NCBI GenBank assembly: GCA_946059285.1
Contig: CAMGMW010000041.1
Location: 1-8,964 of the forward strand
DNA length: 8,964 nucleotides
Direction: 5' to 3'
Origin: an uncultured Clostridia bacterium
Lineage (GTDB): Bacteria > Bacillota_A > Clostridia > Oscillospirales > Oscillospiraceae
The position numbers and the translations under genes are program-made. Shown piece after piece: positions 1 to 6,107 of the stretch. Every line of letters begins with the position of its first letter. Positions within the stretch are counted from its first letter, which is position 1. Under the pieces are notes generated by a model that saw nothing but the letters and a program-made list of their open reading frames with translations, was not told the origin of the DNA and made no database searches.

Positions 1-104
1 CCATGCCGAAAGAAATCGAATTTCGTTCGGAGCTCCCGAAAACACTTGTCGGCAAGGTCGCTTACCGTGTGCTGGAGCAGGAGGAAATGGAGGCAAAAGA
101 ATGA
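1..104 (+). CDS. AMP-forming acyl-CoA synthetase (AMP-binding family), C-terminal end only
   Basis: The frame is open from the left edge and stops at 102-104, leaving 33 visible codons. The tail reads PKEIEFRSELPKTLVGKVAYR followed by an acidic end. The PKT..GK motif is the A10 motif of acyl-CoA synthetases and ANL-superfamily adenylating enzymes. The Lys of GK (codon 54-56) is the residue that in this family positions substrate for the adenylation half-reaction. These enzymes activate a carboxylic acid with ATP and join it to CoA. The wording resembles long- or medium-chain fatty acyl-CoA ligases more than acetyl-CoA synthetase, but substrate cannot be told from a tail. The stop codon shares ATGA with the start of the next gene, so the two are probably co-transcribed and translationally coupled. 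The family call is fairly safe; the specificity is unknown. Confidence 0.8.
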   Translation, partial: MPKEIEFRSELPKTLVGKVAYRVLEQEEMEAKE

Positions 105-808
105 CTGTAAAAACTAAGCGAATTTGGGAACTGGATGCCCTGCGCGGCTTTTGTATCCTCTGCATGATTGCCATCCACGCAGTCTTTGACCTGAAAACGT
201 TCGGCGGTGTTTCATTAAACATGCCTGGCTGGTTTAATTTTTTCCGTACCTATGGTCATGTTTTTTTCGTTTTGATTTCCGGTATTTGTGCAACGCTTGC
301 CTCCCGAAGCTTTCGGCGAGGCGTCGTTGTCTTCGCTGCGGGTCTGTTGGTCACCGCTTCCACTGTGTTTCTGATCTATGTGCTTGATTTTTCCGAGAGC
401 ATTCTGATCGTCTTTGGGATCCTCCATATGCTGGGTGTTTGCATGATGGTATTTCCCCTGTTCAAGCGGCTTCCTGTCTGGGCTTTGATTGTGCTCGGAG
501 TCGCATTTGTGGTTTTGGGCTTCTGGTTTGACACGCTAACCGTATCGGTCAAATTCCTGTTCCCCTTTGGGCTGACCTTTCCCGGCTTTTTCAGCGGTGA
601 TTATTTCCCCATCTTCCCCGGACTTGGCTGGTATCTTTTGGGCGCCGCCATCGGACGCACGGCATACAAAAAGAAAGAGTCTCTTCTTCCAAAGGTCAAC
701 GCTGACTTTTTCCTGCTGCGCTTTCTGCGCTTTTGCGGGAAGCACTCCCTTTGGTTTTATCTCCTGCATCAGCCGATATTGACCGGTCTGACTCTGTTGA
801 TCTTCTGA
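101..808 (+). CDS. DUF1624 / HGSNAT-like multi-pass membrane acyltransferase
   Basis: A 235-residue, strongly hydrophobic protein with about six or seven membrane segments. The N-terminal signature RIWELDALRGFCIL...IH (residues 7-26), FVLISGICATLA (56-67), IVFGILHMLGV (103-113), the long FPGLGWYLLGAAIGR stretch (about 172-186) and the closing GKHSLWFYLLHQPIL (213-227) are the conserved blocks of DUF1624, the heparan-alpha-glucosaminide N-acetyltransferase catalytic domain family. The eukaryotic founder moves an acetyl group from acetyl-CoA across a membrane onto a sugar amine; the substrate of bacterial members is mostly unknown. The length fits a stand-alone single-domain member. GGAGG at 89-93 lies 7 bases before the ATG. 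The start overlaps the stop of the acyl-CoA synthetase gene, which suggests that the synthetase may supply the acyl donor; that link is inference. An intrinsic terminator follows directly. Confidence 0.85.
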   Translation: MTVKTKRIWELDALRGFCILCMIAIHAVFDLKTFGGVSLNMPGWFNFFRTYGHVFFVLISGICATLASRSFRRGVVVFAAGLLVTASTVFLIYVLDFSESILIVFGILHMLGVCMMVFPLFKRLPVWALIVLGVAFVVLGFWFDTLTVSVKFLFPFGLTFPGFFSGDYFPIFPGLGWYLLGAAIGRTAYKKKESLLPKVNADFFLLRFLRFCGKHSLWFYLLHQPILTGLTLLIF

Positions 809-813
809 GTTTT

Positions 814-853
814 GCCGTCCGCCAGAGGCGCTCCGGCGGACGGCGTTGTTTTT
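814..853 (+). terminator. Intrinsic terminator of the synthetase-DUF1624 operon
   Basis: A perfect 10-bp GC-rich stem, GCCGTCCGCC (814-823) with GGCGGACGGC (835-844), has an 11-base loop in which GAG and CTC can pair further. A T-rich tail, GTTGTTTTT, follows at 845-853. The stem starts 6 bases after the DUF1624 stop codon. This is a textbook Rho-independent terminator and separates this operon from the liv operon. Confidence 0.92.
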
Positions 854-969
854 AAAGCCTAGGGTTAGTAGAAGTTGCCTTCCCTCCGGGCATGGTATGT
901 GAGATTTACGGTAGTCAAATCATTAAAATTCTTTCCCGTTTTGTTTGCATATTTTGTATATATTTCCAG

Positions 970-998
970 TTGACTATTTTGAATTAAAGCGATATAGT
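970..998 (+). promoter_or_regulatory. Sigma-A type promoter of the leader ORF / liv operon
   Basis: TTGACT at 970-975 matches the -35 consensus at five of six positions. TATAGT at 993-998 is the -10 box, with a spacer of exactly 17 bases. The surrounding DNA is AT-rich, unlike the flanking genes. Transcription would begin near 1005, giving a leader of about 35 bases before the first ribosome binding site. It is the best promoter seen upstream of livJ. Confidence 0.75.
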
Positions 999-1027
999 AT
1001 GAGAAAATTTTAAATTTTAAAAAACTT
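995..1027 (+). promoter_or_regulatory. Two candidate CodY boxes
   Basis: Compared by eye with the known Firmicutes CodY consensus AATTTTCWGAAAATT, bases 1013-1027 match at 12 of 15 positions and bases 995-1009 match at 11 of 15. They overlap the -10 box/start region and the early leader, where a bound repressor would block transcription. CodY responds to branched-chain amino acids, the cargo of the transporter downstream. The region is AT-rich, so chance matches are easy, and it is not known whether this organism has CodY. Confidence 0.28.
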
Positions 1028-1041
1028 CAGGAGGATGCGGT

Positions 1042-1251
1042 ATGTTTCGTTTTAACCACAATCATAAAATGATGCAGATGAACGCGTCCGTCGCTGACGC
1101 GTGCTTCTGTGCGTCCTGCCTGCTGATTATGATGGGTGTCGCTTCTGCGGTATCCATCATTTTTCTTATTATTGCTGTTTTATTGCTTTGTGTCCTGTTC
1201 CTTGTTCTTTGCAAATTACGTCGAAAAGGATCGATGGTCGCCACGCTGTAA
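1042..1251 (+). CDS. Leu/Ile/Val-rich small hydrophobic protein or leader peptide
   Basis: A 69-codon ORF with a strong ribosome binding site (CAGGAGG, 1028-1034, 7 bases before ATG), so it is probably translated. The N-terminus (residues 1-14) is polar, with His, Asn and Met. Residues 15-26 contain three Cys. Residues 27-59 form one hydrophobic stretch, and a short basic tail (KLRRKG) follows. Twenty of residues 27-59 and 14 of residues 39-56 are Leu, Ile or Val. It could be a small single-pass membrane protein with a cytoplasmic basic end. It could also be a regulatory leader peptide whose translation senses branched-chain amino acids, since it lies on the probable liv leader transcript and a terminator-like hairpin starts 11 bases after its stop. 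It is longer than classic leader peptides. I do not recognise a named family. Confidence 0.6.
   Translation: MFRFNHNHKMMQMNASVADACFCASCLLIMMGVASAVSIIFLIIAVLLLCVLFLVLCKLRRKGSMVATL
1082..1102 (+). repeat. Perfect inverted repeat in the start of the leader ORF
   Basis: ACGCGTC (1082-1088) and GACGCGT (1096-1102) form a 7-bp stem with a 7-base loop inside codons 14-21 of the small ORF. In an attenuator this could be a polymerase pause hairpin. It could equally be a chance feature of GC-rich coding sequence. Confidence 0.4.
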
Positions 1252-1262
1252 GCGTATACGTT

Positions 1263-1295
1263 ACCGACCGCGTCCTTGAGACGTTGGTCGGTTTT
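1263..1295 (+). terminator. Terminator-like hairpin between the leader ORF and livJ (possible attenuator)
   Basis: ACCGACC (1263-1269) pairs with GGTCGGT (1286-1292), and inside it CGTC (1271-1274) pairs with GACG (1280-1283) around the loop CTTGA. Only G1270 and TT 1284-1285 are unpaired between the two stems. The 3' arm runs into TTTT (1292-1295), then GTATATTTT, so the U tract is interrupted and termination may be partial. Partial termination would let livJHMGF be read through from the 970-998 promoter. The 5' arm can instead pair with 1228-1240 (see findings). Confidence 0.6.
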
Positions 1296-1315
1296 GTATA
1301 TTTTGGTCATTTATG

Positions 1316-1322
1316 AAAGGAG
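1316..1322 (+). promoter_or_regulatory. Ribosome binding site that decides the livJ start
   Basis: AAAGGAG, with the GGAG core at 1319-1322, lies 9 bases before the ATG at 1332 but only 3 bases before the in-frame ATG at 1326. The normal 5-10 base spacing favours 1332. Confidence 0.7.
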
Positions 1323-1331
1323 AAAATGAAA

Positions 1332-2471
1332 ATGAAAAAAGTAATGTGTGTTGTAATGGTTGCAGCTTTGGTTCTGTGCCTTTTTGCTGGCTGTGGTAAA
1401 AAGGATACCGAAAGCAGCGATACTTTGAAGCTCGGCTTGATCGGTCCGCTGACAGGTGACGCGGCCATGTACGGCATTGCCACCAAAAACGGTGCGGAGC
1501 TTGCTGTCAATGAAATCAACGCAAAAGGCGGCATTCAACTCTCACTGAACACGCAGGACGATGAGAACGATGTCGAAAAATCCGTCAACGCCTACAACAA
1601 CCTGATGGACTGGGGTATGCAGGTCCTCGTGGGCACTACTACCACACAGCCCTGCATCGCCGTTTCCTCTATGACTTATTCCGATCGCGTTTTTGAGCTC
1701 ACGCCTTCCGCCTCTTCTACAAAAGTCACTGAAGGAAAGGACAATGTCTACCAGATCTGCTTCAATGACCCGAACCAAGGCGCCGCCTCTGCCCGCTACA
1801 TCAAAGAACACAGACCGGATGCGGCGGTAGCCGTGATCTATGACAACAGCAACGCCTATTCCGGCGGTATCTATCAGACCTTTGACGCAAAGGCAAAGGA
1901 ACTTGGTGTCAACATTGTCTCCGTAAGCACCTGTACTGGAGATACAACGGATTATTCCGTCCAGCTCGCCGATGCGAAAAACGCCGGAGCCGATCTTGTT
2001 TTTCTCCCCATTTACTACACCCCGGCCTCTCTGATTCTCAATCAGGCAAGCGCGATCGGCTATACTCCCACCTTCTTTGGCGTGGATGGCATGGACGGTA
2101 TCCTGACACTGGAGGGTTTTGATACCTCTCTCGCTGAAGGCGTTATGCTTCTGACTCCGTTCGCCGCCGACTCCACCGATGAGGCAACCGTTTCTTTCGT
2201 GAAAACATACGAAGCGACCTATGGCGAAACGCCGAATCAGTTTGCCGCAGACGCATACGATTGTGTCTATGCAATTTATCAGGCTTTTACCGCCACCGGT
2301 ATGGATGTCAGCGCGGACACGGCGGACATTTGCGAAGCCATGATCGAGCAGTTCAATACCATGAGCTTCAGTGGTCTGACAGGTTCGGACATGGTCTGGA
2401 AAGACGGTCAGGTTGACAAAGCTCCCTTCGCCGTTGTCATTAAAGACGGCGTATACGTTAACGCAGGCTGA
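1332..2471 (+). CDS. livJ: Branched-chain amino acid ABC transporter, substrate-binding lipoprotein
   Basis: A 379-residue extracellular binding protein (381 if the ATG at 1326 is used). A basic N-terminus and hydrophobic core lead to the lipobox LFAGC, with the lipid-modified Cys at residue 21; a charged linker (GKKDTESSD) tethers the mature protein to the membrane. The rest is a Peripla_BP_6/LivJ-type two-lobe fold: LKLGLIGPLTGDAAMYG near residues 33-48, EINAKGGI, the TPSASS block near 124, and FAADAYDCVYA near 304-314. Length and order are normal for the family. It binds Leu, Ile or Val, or a related amino acid, and delivers it to LivH/LivM. It is the first transporter gene of the operon and is followed by a strong stem-loop before livH. 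The exact ligand cannot be read from the sequence. Confidence 0.93.
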   Translation: MKKVMCVVMVAALVLCLFAGCGKKDTESSDTLKLGLIGPLTGDAAMYGIATKNGAELAVNEINAKGGIQLSLNTQDDENDVEKSVNAYNNLMDWGMQVLVGTTTTQPCIAVSSMTYSDRVFELTPSASSTKVTEGKDNVYQICFNDPNQGAASARYIKEHRPDAAVAVIYDNSNAYSGGIYQTFDAKAKELGVNIVSVSTCTGDTTDYSVQLADAKNAGADLVFLPIYYTPASLILNQASAIGYTPTFFGVDGMDGILTLEGFDTSLAEGVMLLTPFAADSTDEATVSFVKTYEATYGETPNQFAADAYDCVYAIYQAFTATGMDVSADTADICEAMIEQFNTMSFSGLTGSDMVWKDGQVDKAPFAVVIKDGVYVNAG

Positions 2472-2483
2472 CAAATTTTGAAT

Positions 2484-2513
2484 TCCTCTGCATCCCTGAC
2501 CGGATGCAGAGGA
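2484..2513 (+). repeat. 12-bp intercistronic stem-loop between livJ and livH
   Basis: TCCTCTGCATCC (2484-2495) and GGATGCAGAGGA (2502-2513) are perfect inverted copies around a 6-base loop, CTGACC. No T tract follows (ATAACGTCATT), so it is not a standard terminator. It begins 12 bases after the livJ stop and ends about 20 bases before the livH ribosome binding site. A likely role, by analogy with binding-protein operons such as malE-malF, is to protect the 3' end of livJ mRNA so that LivJ is made in excess of the membrane parts. Confidence 0.75.
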
Positions 2514-2532
2514 TAACGTCATTACAGAAATC

Positions 2533-2538
2533 AGGAGG
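2533..2538 (+). promoter_or_regulatory. Ribosome binding site that decides the livH start
   Basis: AGGAGG lies 7 bases before the ATG at 2546. The longer in-frame start at 2504 would lie inside the stem-loop and lacks a ribosome binding site, so 2546 is preferred. Confidence 0.85.
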
Positions 2539-2545
2539 ACACTCC

Positions 2546-3427
2546 ATGTCACTGTTATCCAATTTGATTAACGGTCTGAGCCTGGGCAGTGTTTATGCAA
2601 TCATTGCGCTCGGCTACACCATGGTCTACGGTATTGCAAAAATGCTGAACTTCGCGCACGGCGATGTGATCATGATCGGTGCCTATGTCTCATTCGTTAC
2701 AATGAACTCTCTGGATATGCCACCTCTGGCGGCATTGGCAATCGCGATGCTGGTCTGCACCGGGCTGGGCATGCTGATTGAACGTCTGGCATACAAGCCA
2801 CTGCGCTCCGCTACCTCGCTTGCGGTTCTGATCACCGCCATTGGCGTGAGCTATTTCCTGCAGAATCTGGCACAGATCATCTGGTCGCCCAACACGAAGG
2901 TATATCCGTCCGTAGTAAGCGTTCCTCCTATACATCTGTTTGACGGCAGGCTGACGATTACAGGCGAAGCGCTTGTGACCGTTTTGTCTTGTGTGGTTAT
3001 CATGATCGCACTGACTCTCTTTACGGAAAAAACAAGAACCGGAAAAGCAATGCGCGCCGTAGCGGAGGATCGCGACGCCGCTGAGCTGATGGGCATCAGC
3101 GTCAACCGTACAATTTCCATCACCTTTGCCATCGGTTCTGCACTTGCCGCAATTGCAGGCGTTCTGTATTGCTCCATGTATCCCGTTCTTGTCCCTACCA
3201 CCGGTTCCCTGCCCGGTATCAAGGCATTCACCGCGGCGGTCTTTGGCGGCATTGGCTCCATTCCCGGCGCGCTGATCGGCGGCATTTTGTTGGGCATCAT
3301 TGAAATTTTCGGCGCAGCATATATCAGCCAGGAGCTGAGCAACGCCATTGTCTTCGCCGTCCTCATTATTATTTTGCTCTGTAAGCCGAACGGTCTACTG
3401 GGCAAAAAAGTGAATGTGAAAGTGTGA
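2546..3427 (+). CDS. livH: Branched-chain amino acid ABC transporter permease LivH
   Basis: A 293-residue polytopic membrane protein of the BPD_transp_2 family. It starts MSLLSNLINGLSLGSVYAIIALGY, the classic LivH opening, followed by the NFAHGDVIMIGAY block (residues 35-47). The cytoplasmic coupling loop GKAMRAVAEDRDAAELMGISV (about 166-186) should dock on the ATPases, and it is followed by FGGIGSIPGALIGGILLG near 233-250. About eight membrane segments can be seen. Length is normal. It pairs with LivM to form the transmembrane pathway. It lies 74 bases after livJ and 10 bases before livM, in the same operon. No missing motifs were seen. Confidence 0.95.
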   Translation: MSLLSNLINGLSLGSVYAIIALGYTMVYGIAKMLNFAHGDVIMIGAYVSFVTMNSLDMPPLAALAIAMLVCTGLGMLIERLAYKPLRSATSLAVLITAIGVSYFLQNLAQIIWSPNTKVYPSVVSVPPIHLFDGRLTITGEALVTVLSCVVIMIALTLFTEKTRTGKAMRAVAEDRDAAELMGISVNRTISITFAIGSALAAIAGVLYCSMYPVLVPTTGSLPGIKAFTAAVFGGIGSIPGALIGGILLGIIEIFGAAYISQELSNAIVFAVLIIILLCKPNGLLGKKVNVKV

Positions 3428-3431
3428 GGTG
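3426..3431 (+). promoter_or_regulatory. Ribosome binding site that decides the livM start
   Basis: GAGGTG overlaps the end of the livH stop codon and lies 6 bases before the ATG at 3438. The upstream in-frame GTG at 3429 falls inside this site and is therefore unlikely to be the start. Confidence 0.7.
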
Positions 3432-3437
3432 TCTGTG

Positions 3438-4490
3438 ATGAATCAAACGAAACAACGCTCCTTACGCTTGCGTTCAAAAACGACACGGCAGAATCTGGTG
3501 ACGGTTTCCCTTGTTGTCGCCGCCTATATTGTGATGCAGATTCTGGATTCCAACGGTGTTCTGAGTCACTCTCTGAGCGGTCAGCTCGTGCCTATCTGCG
3601 CCTATATCGTTATGACGCTTTCCCTGAATCTGACGGTCGGTATATTGGGCGAGCTGAGTCTGGGTCATGCCGGTTTCATGAGCATCGGAGCTTTTTCCGG
3701 CGTGATCGCGGTTGCCTCTCTGTCTGACAGGATTTCCAACCCCATTCTCCTGATGATCATTGCGATGTTGATCGGCGGTATCCTCGCCGGCGTCGCAGGC
3801 GTCCTGATCGGAATCCCTGTGCTTCGTCTTCGTGGCGACTACCTCGCGATTGTCACTCTGGCATTCGGAGAAATCATCCGTAATATTTTCGATTGTCTGT
3901 ATGTGGAGCTTTCTGAAACCGGGTTGCACTTTTCCATGTTCAGCACAGGCAATAACCCAAATGCGAATTACATCATCGCGGGTCCTCAGGGAGCCTCGGT
4001 CACTACTCAGCTTTCCACCTTTGCCATCGGCTTTGCCTTGGTGCTGTTCACGCTGTTCATTATTATGAATCTGGTACACAGTCGGGAGGGTCGCGCAATC
4101 CGCGCCATCCGAGATAACGACATTGCCGCAGAGTCTGTGGGGATAAACATTACGGTCTATAAGCTTAAGGCATTTGTTATCTCCGCCGTCCTAGCCGGCA
4201 TGGCGGGCGTGCTGTTTGCAATGAACTATTCCAGCATTGCTGCAAAGAAATTTAATTTCAATACCTCTATCAGCGTTTTAGTCATGGTTGTTCTGGGTGG
4301 CATGGGCAATCTTCGCGGCTCTGTGATTGCCGCTGCCGTCCTCACCGTCCTGCCGGAACTGCTGCGCGGCTTTGATGACTATCGCATGCTGGTTTATGCT
4401 GCCGTTCTGATCCTTGTGATGGTTCTCAACCATAATCCCCGCTTTATGCAGTTTAAGCAAAATCTCCGCAGAAGGAGGAAACACACATGA
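3438..4490 (+). CDS. livM: Branched-chain amino acid ABC transporter permease LivM
   Basis: A 350-residue membrane protein of the BPD_transp_2 family. A basic N-terminus (about 18 residues) precedes the first membrane segment. LGELSLGHAGFMSIGAF (residues 70-86) and RLRGDYLAIVTLAFGEIIRNI (130-150) are LivM hallmarks. The coupling loop GRAIRAIRDNDIAAESVGI (218-236) matches in position the loop of LivH, and VVLGGMGNLRGSVIAA (284-299) is the conserved last block. The stretch at about 157-185, where many LivM proteins have a GG.dG motif, reads here as an Asn-rich segment ending AGPQG, a minor variation. The basic C-terminus RRRRKHT overlaps the start of livG by ATGA, indicating translational coupling. 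It forms the heterodimeric channel with LivH. Confidence 0.94.
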   Translation: MNQTKQRSLRLRSKTTRQNLVTVSLVVAAYIVMQILDSNGVLSHSLSGQLVPICAYIVMTLSLNLTVGILGELSLGHAGFMSIGAFSGVIAVASLSDRISNPILLMIIAMLIGGILAGVAGVLIGIPVLRLRGDYLAIVTLAFGEIIRNIFDCLYVELSETGLHFSMFSTGNNPNANYIIAGPQGASVTTQLSTFAIGFALVLFTLFIIMNLVHSREGRAIRAIRDNDIAAESVGINITVYKLKAFVISAVLAGMAGVLFAMNYSSIAAKKFNFNTSISVLVMVVLGGMGNLRGSVIAAAVLTVLPELLRGFDDYRMLVYAAVLILVMVLNHNPRFMQFKQNLRRRRKHT

Positions 4491-5338
4491 GCACGACAAA
4501 AATGGTTCCGCTGCCCACCAACACCATTATCCCGGAACGGGATTTACATCGGCAGCCTGTGCTCGATGTACGTAACCTCGGCATAGATTTCGGCGGTTTG
4601 ACCGCGGTAGACCGTTTCTCGTTGACCATTGGCGCTACAGAGATTGCCGGATTGATCGGTCCAAACGGTGCCGGGAAAACAACTATTTTTAATCTGCTGA
4701 CAAACGTTTATCAGCCGACACGAGGCACCATTCTTTTGCGTGGCATCGACACGAAAGGTATGACGACCGCGCAGGTCAACCGTATGGGCATTGCAAGAAC
4801 TTTCCAGAATATTCGGCTATTTTCCAGCATGTCCGTTTTGGATAATGTCAAGGTTGGGATGCACAACGGAATCAAATGTTCCTTTGTTTCATCGCTCCTG
4901 CATACTCCGAAGTATTATCGCTCCGAACGCTCCGCGAGGAATCGTTGCATGGAGCTGCTGGATTTTATGGGAATGGCTGACTTTGCGCAGCAGCAGGCAG
5001 GAAGTCTCCCCTACGGTGCACAGCGTCGTCTGGAAATCGTCCGTGCATTGGCAACCAATCCTGCCATCATTCTGCTGGATGAACCCGCCGCCGGCATGAA
5101 CCCATCGGAAACCGCTGATTTAATGGAGCAGATCCAAAAAATCCGCACTACCTTCCAAATCGCAATCATGCTGATTGAACATGACATGAATCTTGTCATG
5201 GGTGTCTGTGAGGGCATTGCCGTGGTCAATTACGGCAAAATCATCGCGAAGGGTACGCCGGAGCAGATTCAAAGCAATCCCGCGGTAATTGAGGCATATC
5301 TCGGACGGAAAGGAGCTGCCGACAATGCTGAAGGTTGA
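4487..5338 (+). CDS. livG: Branched-chain amino acid ABC transporter ATP-binding protein LivG
   Basis: A 283-residue cytoplasmic ABC ATPase. Walker A is GPNGAGKT (residues 58-65), the Q-loop Gln is in TFQNIRLF (Q107), and the signature is LPYGAQRRLEIVRAL (174-188), in the LivG-type form ending QRRLEI. Walker B is IILLDEP (194-200) with catalytic Glu199, and the switch His is in IEHDM (H232). The C-terminal NYGKIIAKGTPEQIQSNPAVIEAYLG is the usual LivG tail. The first 25 or so residues, before PVLDVRNLGIDFGG, are an extension longer than in many LivG proteins. GAAGGAGG (4471-4478) lies 8 bases upstream of the ATG, and the start overlaps livM by 4 bases. It forms a heterodimer with LivF and hydrolyses ATP to drive import. 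Confidence 0.95.
   Translation: MSTTKMVPLPTNTIIPERDLHRQPVLDVRNLGIDFGGLTAVDRFSLTIGATEIAGLIGPNGAGKTTIFNLLTNVYQPTRGTILLRGIDTKGMTTAQVNRMGIARTFQNIRLFSSMSVLDNVKVGMHNGIKCSFVSSLLHTPKYYRSERSARNRCMELLDFMGMADFAQQQAGSLPYGAQRRLEIVRALATNPAIILLDEPAAGMNPSETADLMEQIQKIRTTFQIAIMLIEHDMNLVMGVCEGIAVVNYGKIIAKGTPEQIQSNPAVIEAYLGRKGAADNAEG
5311..5315 (+). promoter_or_regulatory. Ribosome binding site that decides the livF start
   Basis: AGGAG lies inside the end of livG, 9 bases before the ATG at 5325. The longer in-frame TTG start at 5289 has no such site, and the family normally begins MLKVENIHVYYG, so 5325 is chosen. Confidence 0.8.
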
Positions 5339-6023
5339 AAATATCCATGTTTATTATGGCTCGATTCACGCCATCAAGGGCATTTCCTTTGAAGTCGGGG
5401 AGGGAGAAACCGTCGCGCTGATCGGCGCAAACGGCGCTGGAAAATCTACAACCTTAAAAACGATCTCCGGTCTCCTTCATCCAAAGTCCGGCAGCATTAC
5501 GCTAAACGGAAGCGATATCACCCGCAGCGCGGCGCATACTTTGGTGCAGCATGGCTTGGCGCACGTTCCCGAAGGACGGCGTATTTTCCTCCAGATGACA
5601 GTACAGGAGAATCTGGAAATGGGTGCCTTTACCAACAAGCAGAACATTGAGGAGACAATGGAAAGCGTATTCCAGCGTTTTCCCCGCCTGCGGGAAAGGA
5701 GAAAGCAGATTGCCGGCACGCTCTCCGGCGGTGAGCAGCAAATGCTGGCAATGGGGCGCGGTCTGATGATTCATCCGAGGCTCCTGATGCTGGACGAGCC
5801 TTCGATGGGTTTGGCACCAATCCTTGTCGAGCAGATTTTTGACATCATTCGGGAACTGCGTGAAAGCGGTACAACCATTCTGCTTGTGGAGCAGAATGCG
5901 GGCATGGCGCTGGATCTGGCGGATCGCGCATATGTGTTGGAAACCGGAAAGATCACACTTTCCGGTACCGGTGCCGAGCTGTCGCAGAGCGAGGAAGTCA
6001 AGCGCGCATATCTCGGTGGATAA
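5325..6023 (+). CDS. livF: Branched-chain amino acid ABC transporter ATP-binding protein LivF
   Basis: A 232-residue ABC ATPase whose start lies 14 bases inside livG. Walker A is GANGAGKST (residues 34-42), followed by the LivF block VPEGRRIFLQMTVQENLEMG (81-100), the signature LSGGEQQ (133-139) and Walker B LLMLDEPSMGLAP (153-165) with catalytic Glu158. The switch position reads LLVEQN, with Gln instead of His; this is the normal LivF family form and not a defect. The C-terminal ETGKI.LSGTG.EL...EEVKRAYLGG is typical. It pairs with LivG as the energising subunit and is the last gene of the operon; its stop codon is followed 84 bases later by an intrinsic terminator. Confidence 0.95.
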   Translation: MLKVENIHVYYGSIHAIKGISFEVGEGETVALIGANGAGKSTTLKTISGLLHPKSGSITLNGSDITRSAAHTLVQHGLAHVPEGRRIFLQMTVQENLEMGAFTNKQNIEETMESVFQRFPRLRERRKQIAGTLSGGEQQMLAMGRGLMIHPRLLMLDEPSMGLAPILVEQIFDIIRELRESGTTILLVEQNAGMALDLADRAYVLETGKITLSGTGAELSQSEEVKRAYLGG

Positions 6024-6027
6024 AATA

Positions 6028-6054
6028 TGAGCTCCCTTTACACAAGGGAGCTCA
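6028..6054 (-). terminator. 11-bp stem-loop after livF, possible terminator of the converging mreB-like gene
   Basis: TGAGCTCCCTT (6028-6038) and AAGGGAGCTCA (6044-6054) form a perfect 11-bp stem around a 5-base loop. On the plus strand no T tract follows. On the minus strand it is followed by TATTTTATCC, a modest U-rich tail, so it best serves transcripts coming from mreB. It begins 4 bases after the livF stop and may also protect the 3' end of liv mRNA. Confidence 0.55.
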
Positions 6055-6107
6055 CAGTCTGTCCAAGACATGCCAAGATTGAGTCTGGTATCAATATCTA
6101 TACCTCT

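Noticed and set aside
1276..1302. Possible livJ-proximal promoter TTGAGA - 15 bases - TATATT
   Set aside because: The spacer is too short, the boxes are imperfect and the -35 lies in the loop and arm of the terminator-like hairpin. The 970-998 promoter is much better.
1252..2460. Exact 12-base repeat GCGTATACGTTA at 1252-1263 and 2449-2460, on either side of most of livJ
   Set aside because: One or a few exact 12-base matches are expected by chance in 9 kb, and the second copy is normal livJ coding sequence. No sign of an insertion or attachment site.
1542..2552. 336-codon open frame on the minus strand opposite livJ
   Set aside because: It lies entirely opposite a clear livJ coding frame, has no ribosome binding site, promoter or recognisable domain, and reflects codon bias of the true gene.
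2851..3486. 211-codon minus-strand open frame opposite livH
   Set aside because: It is a shadow of livH: low-complexity composition, no start signals, no known family.
5889..5897. Gln in place of the switch His in LivF (LLVEQN)
   Set aside because: This is the usual form in the LivF family, so it is not a lost catalytic residue.
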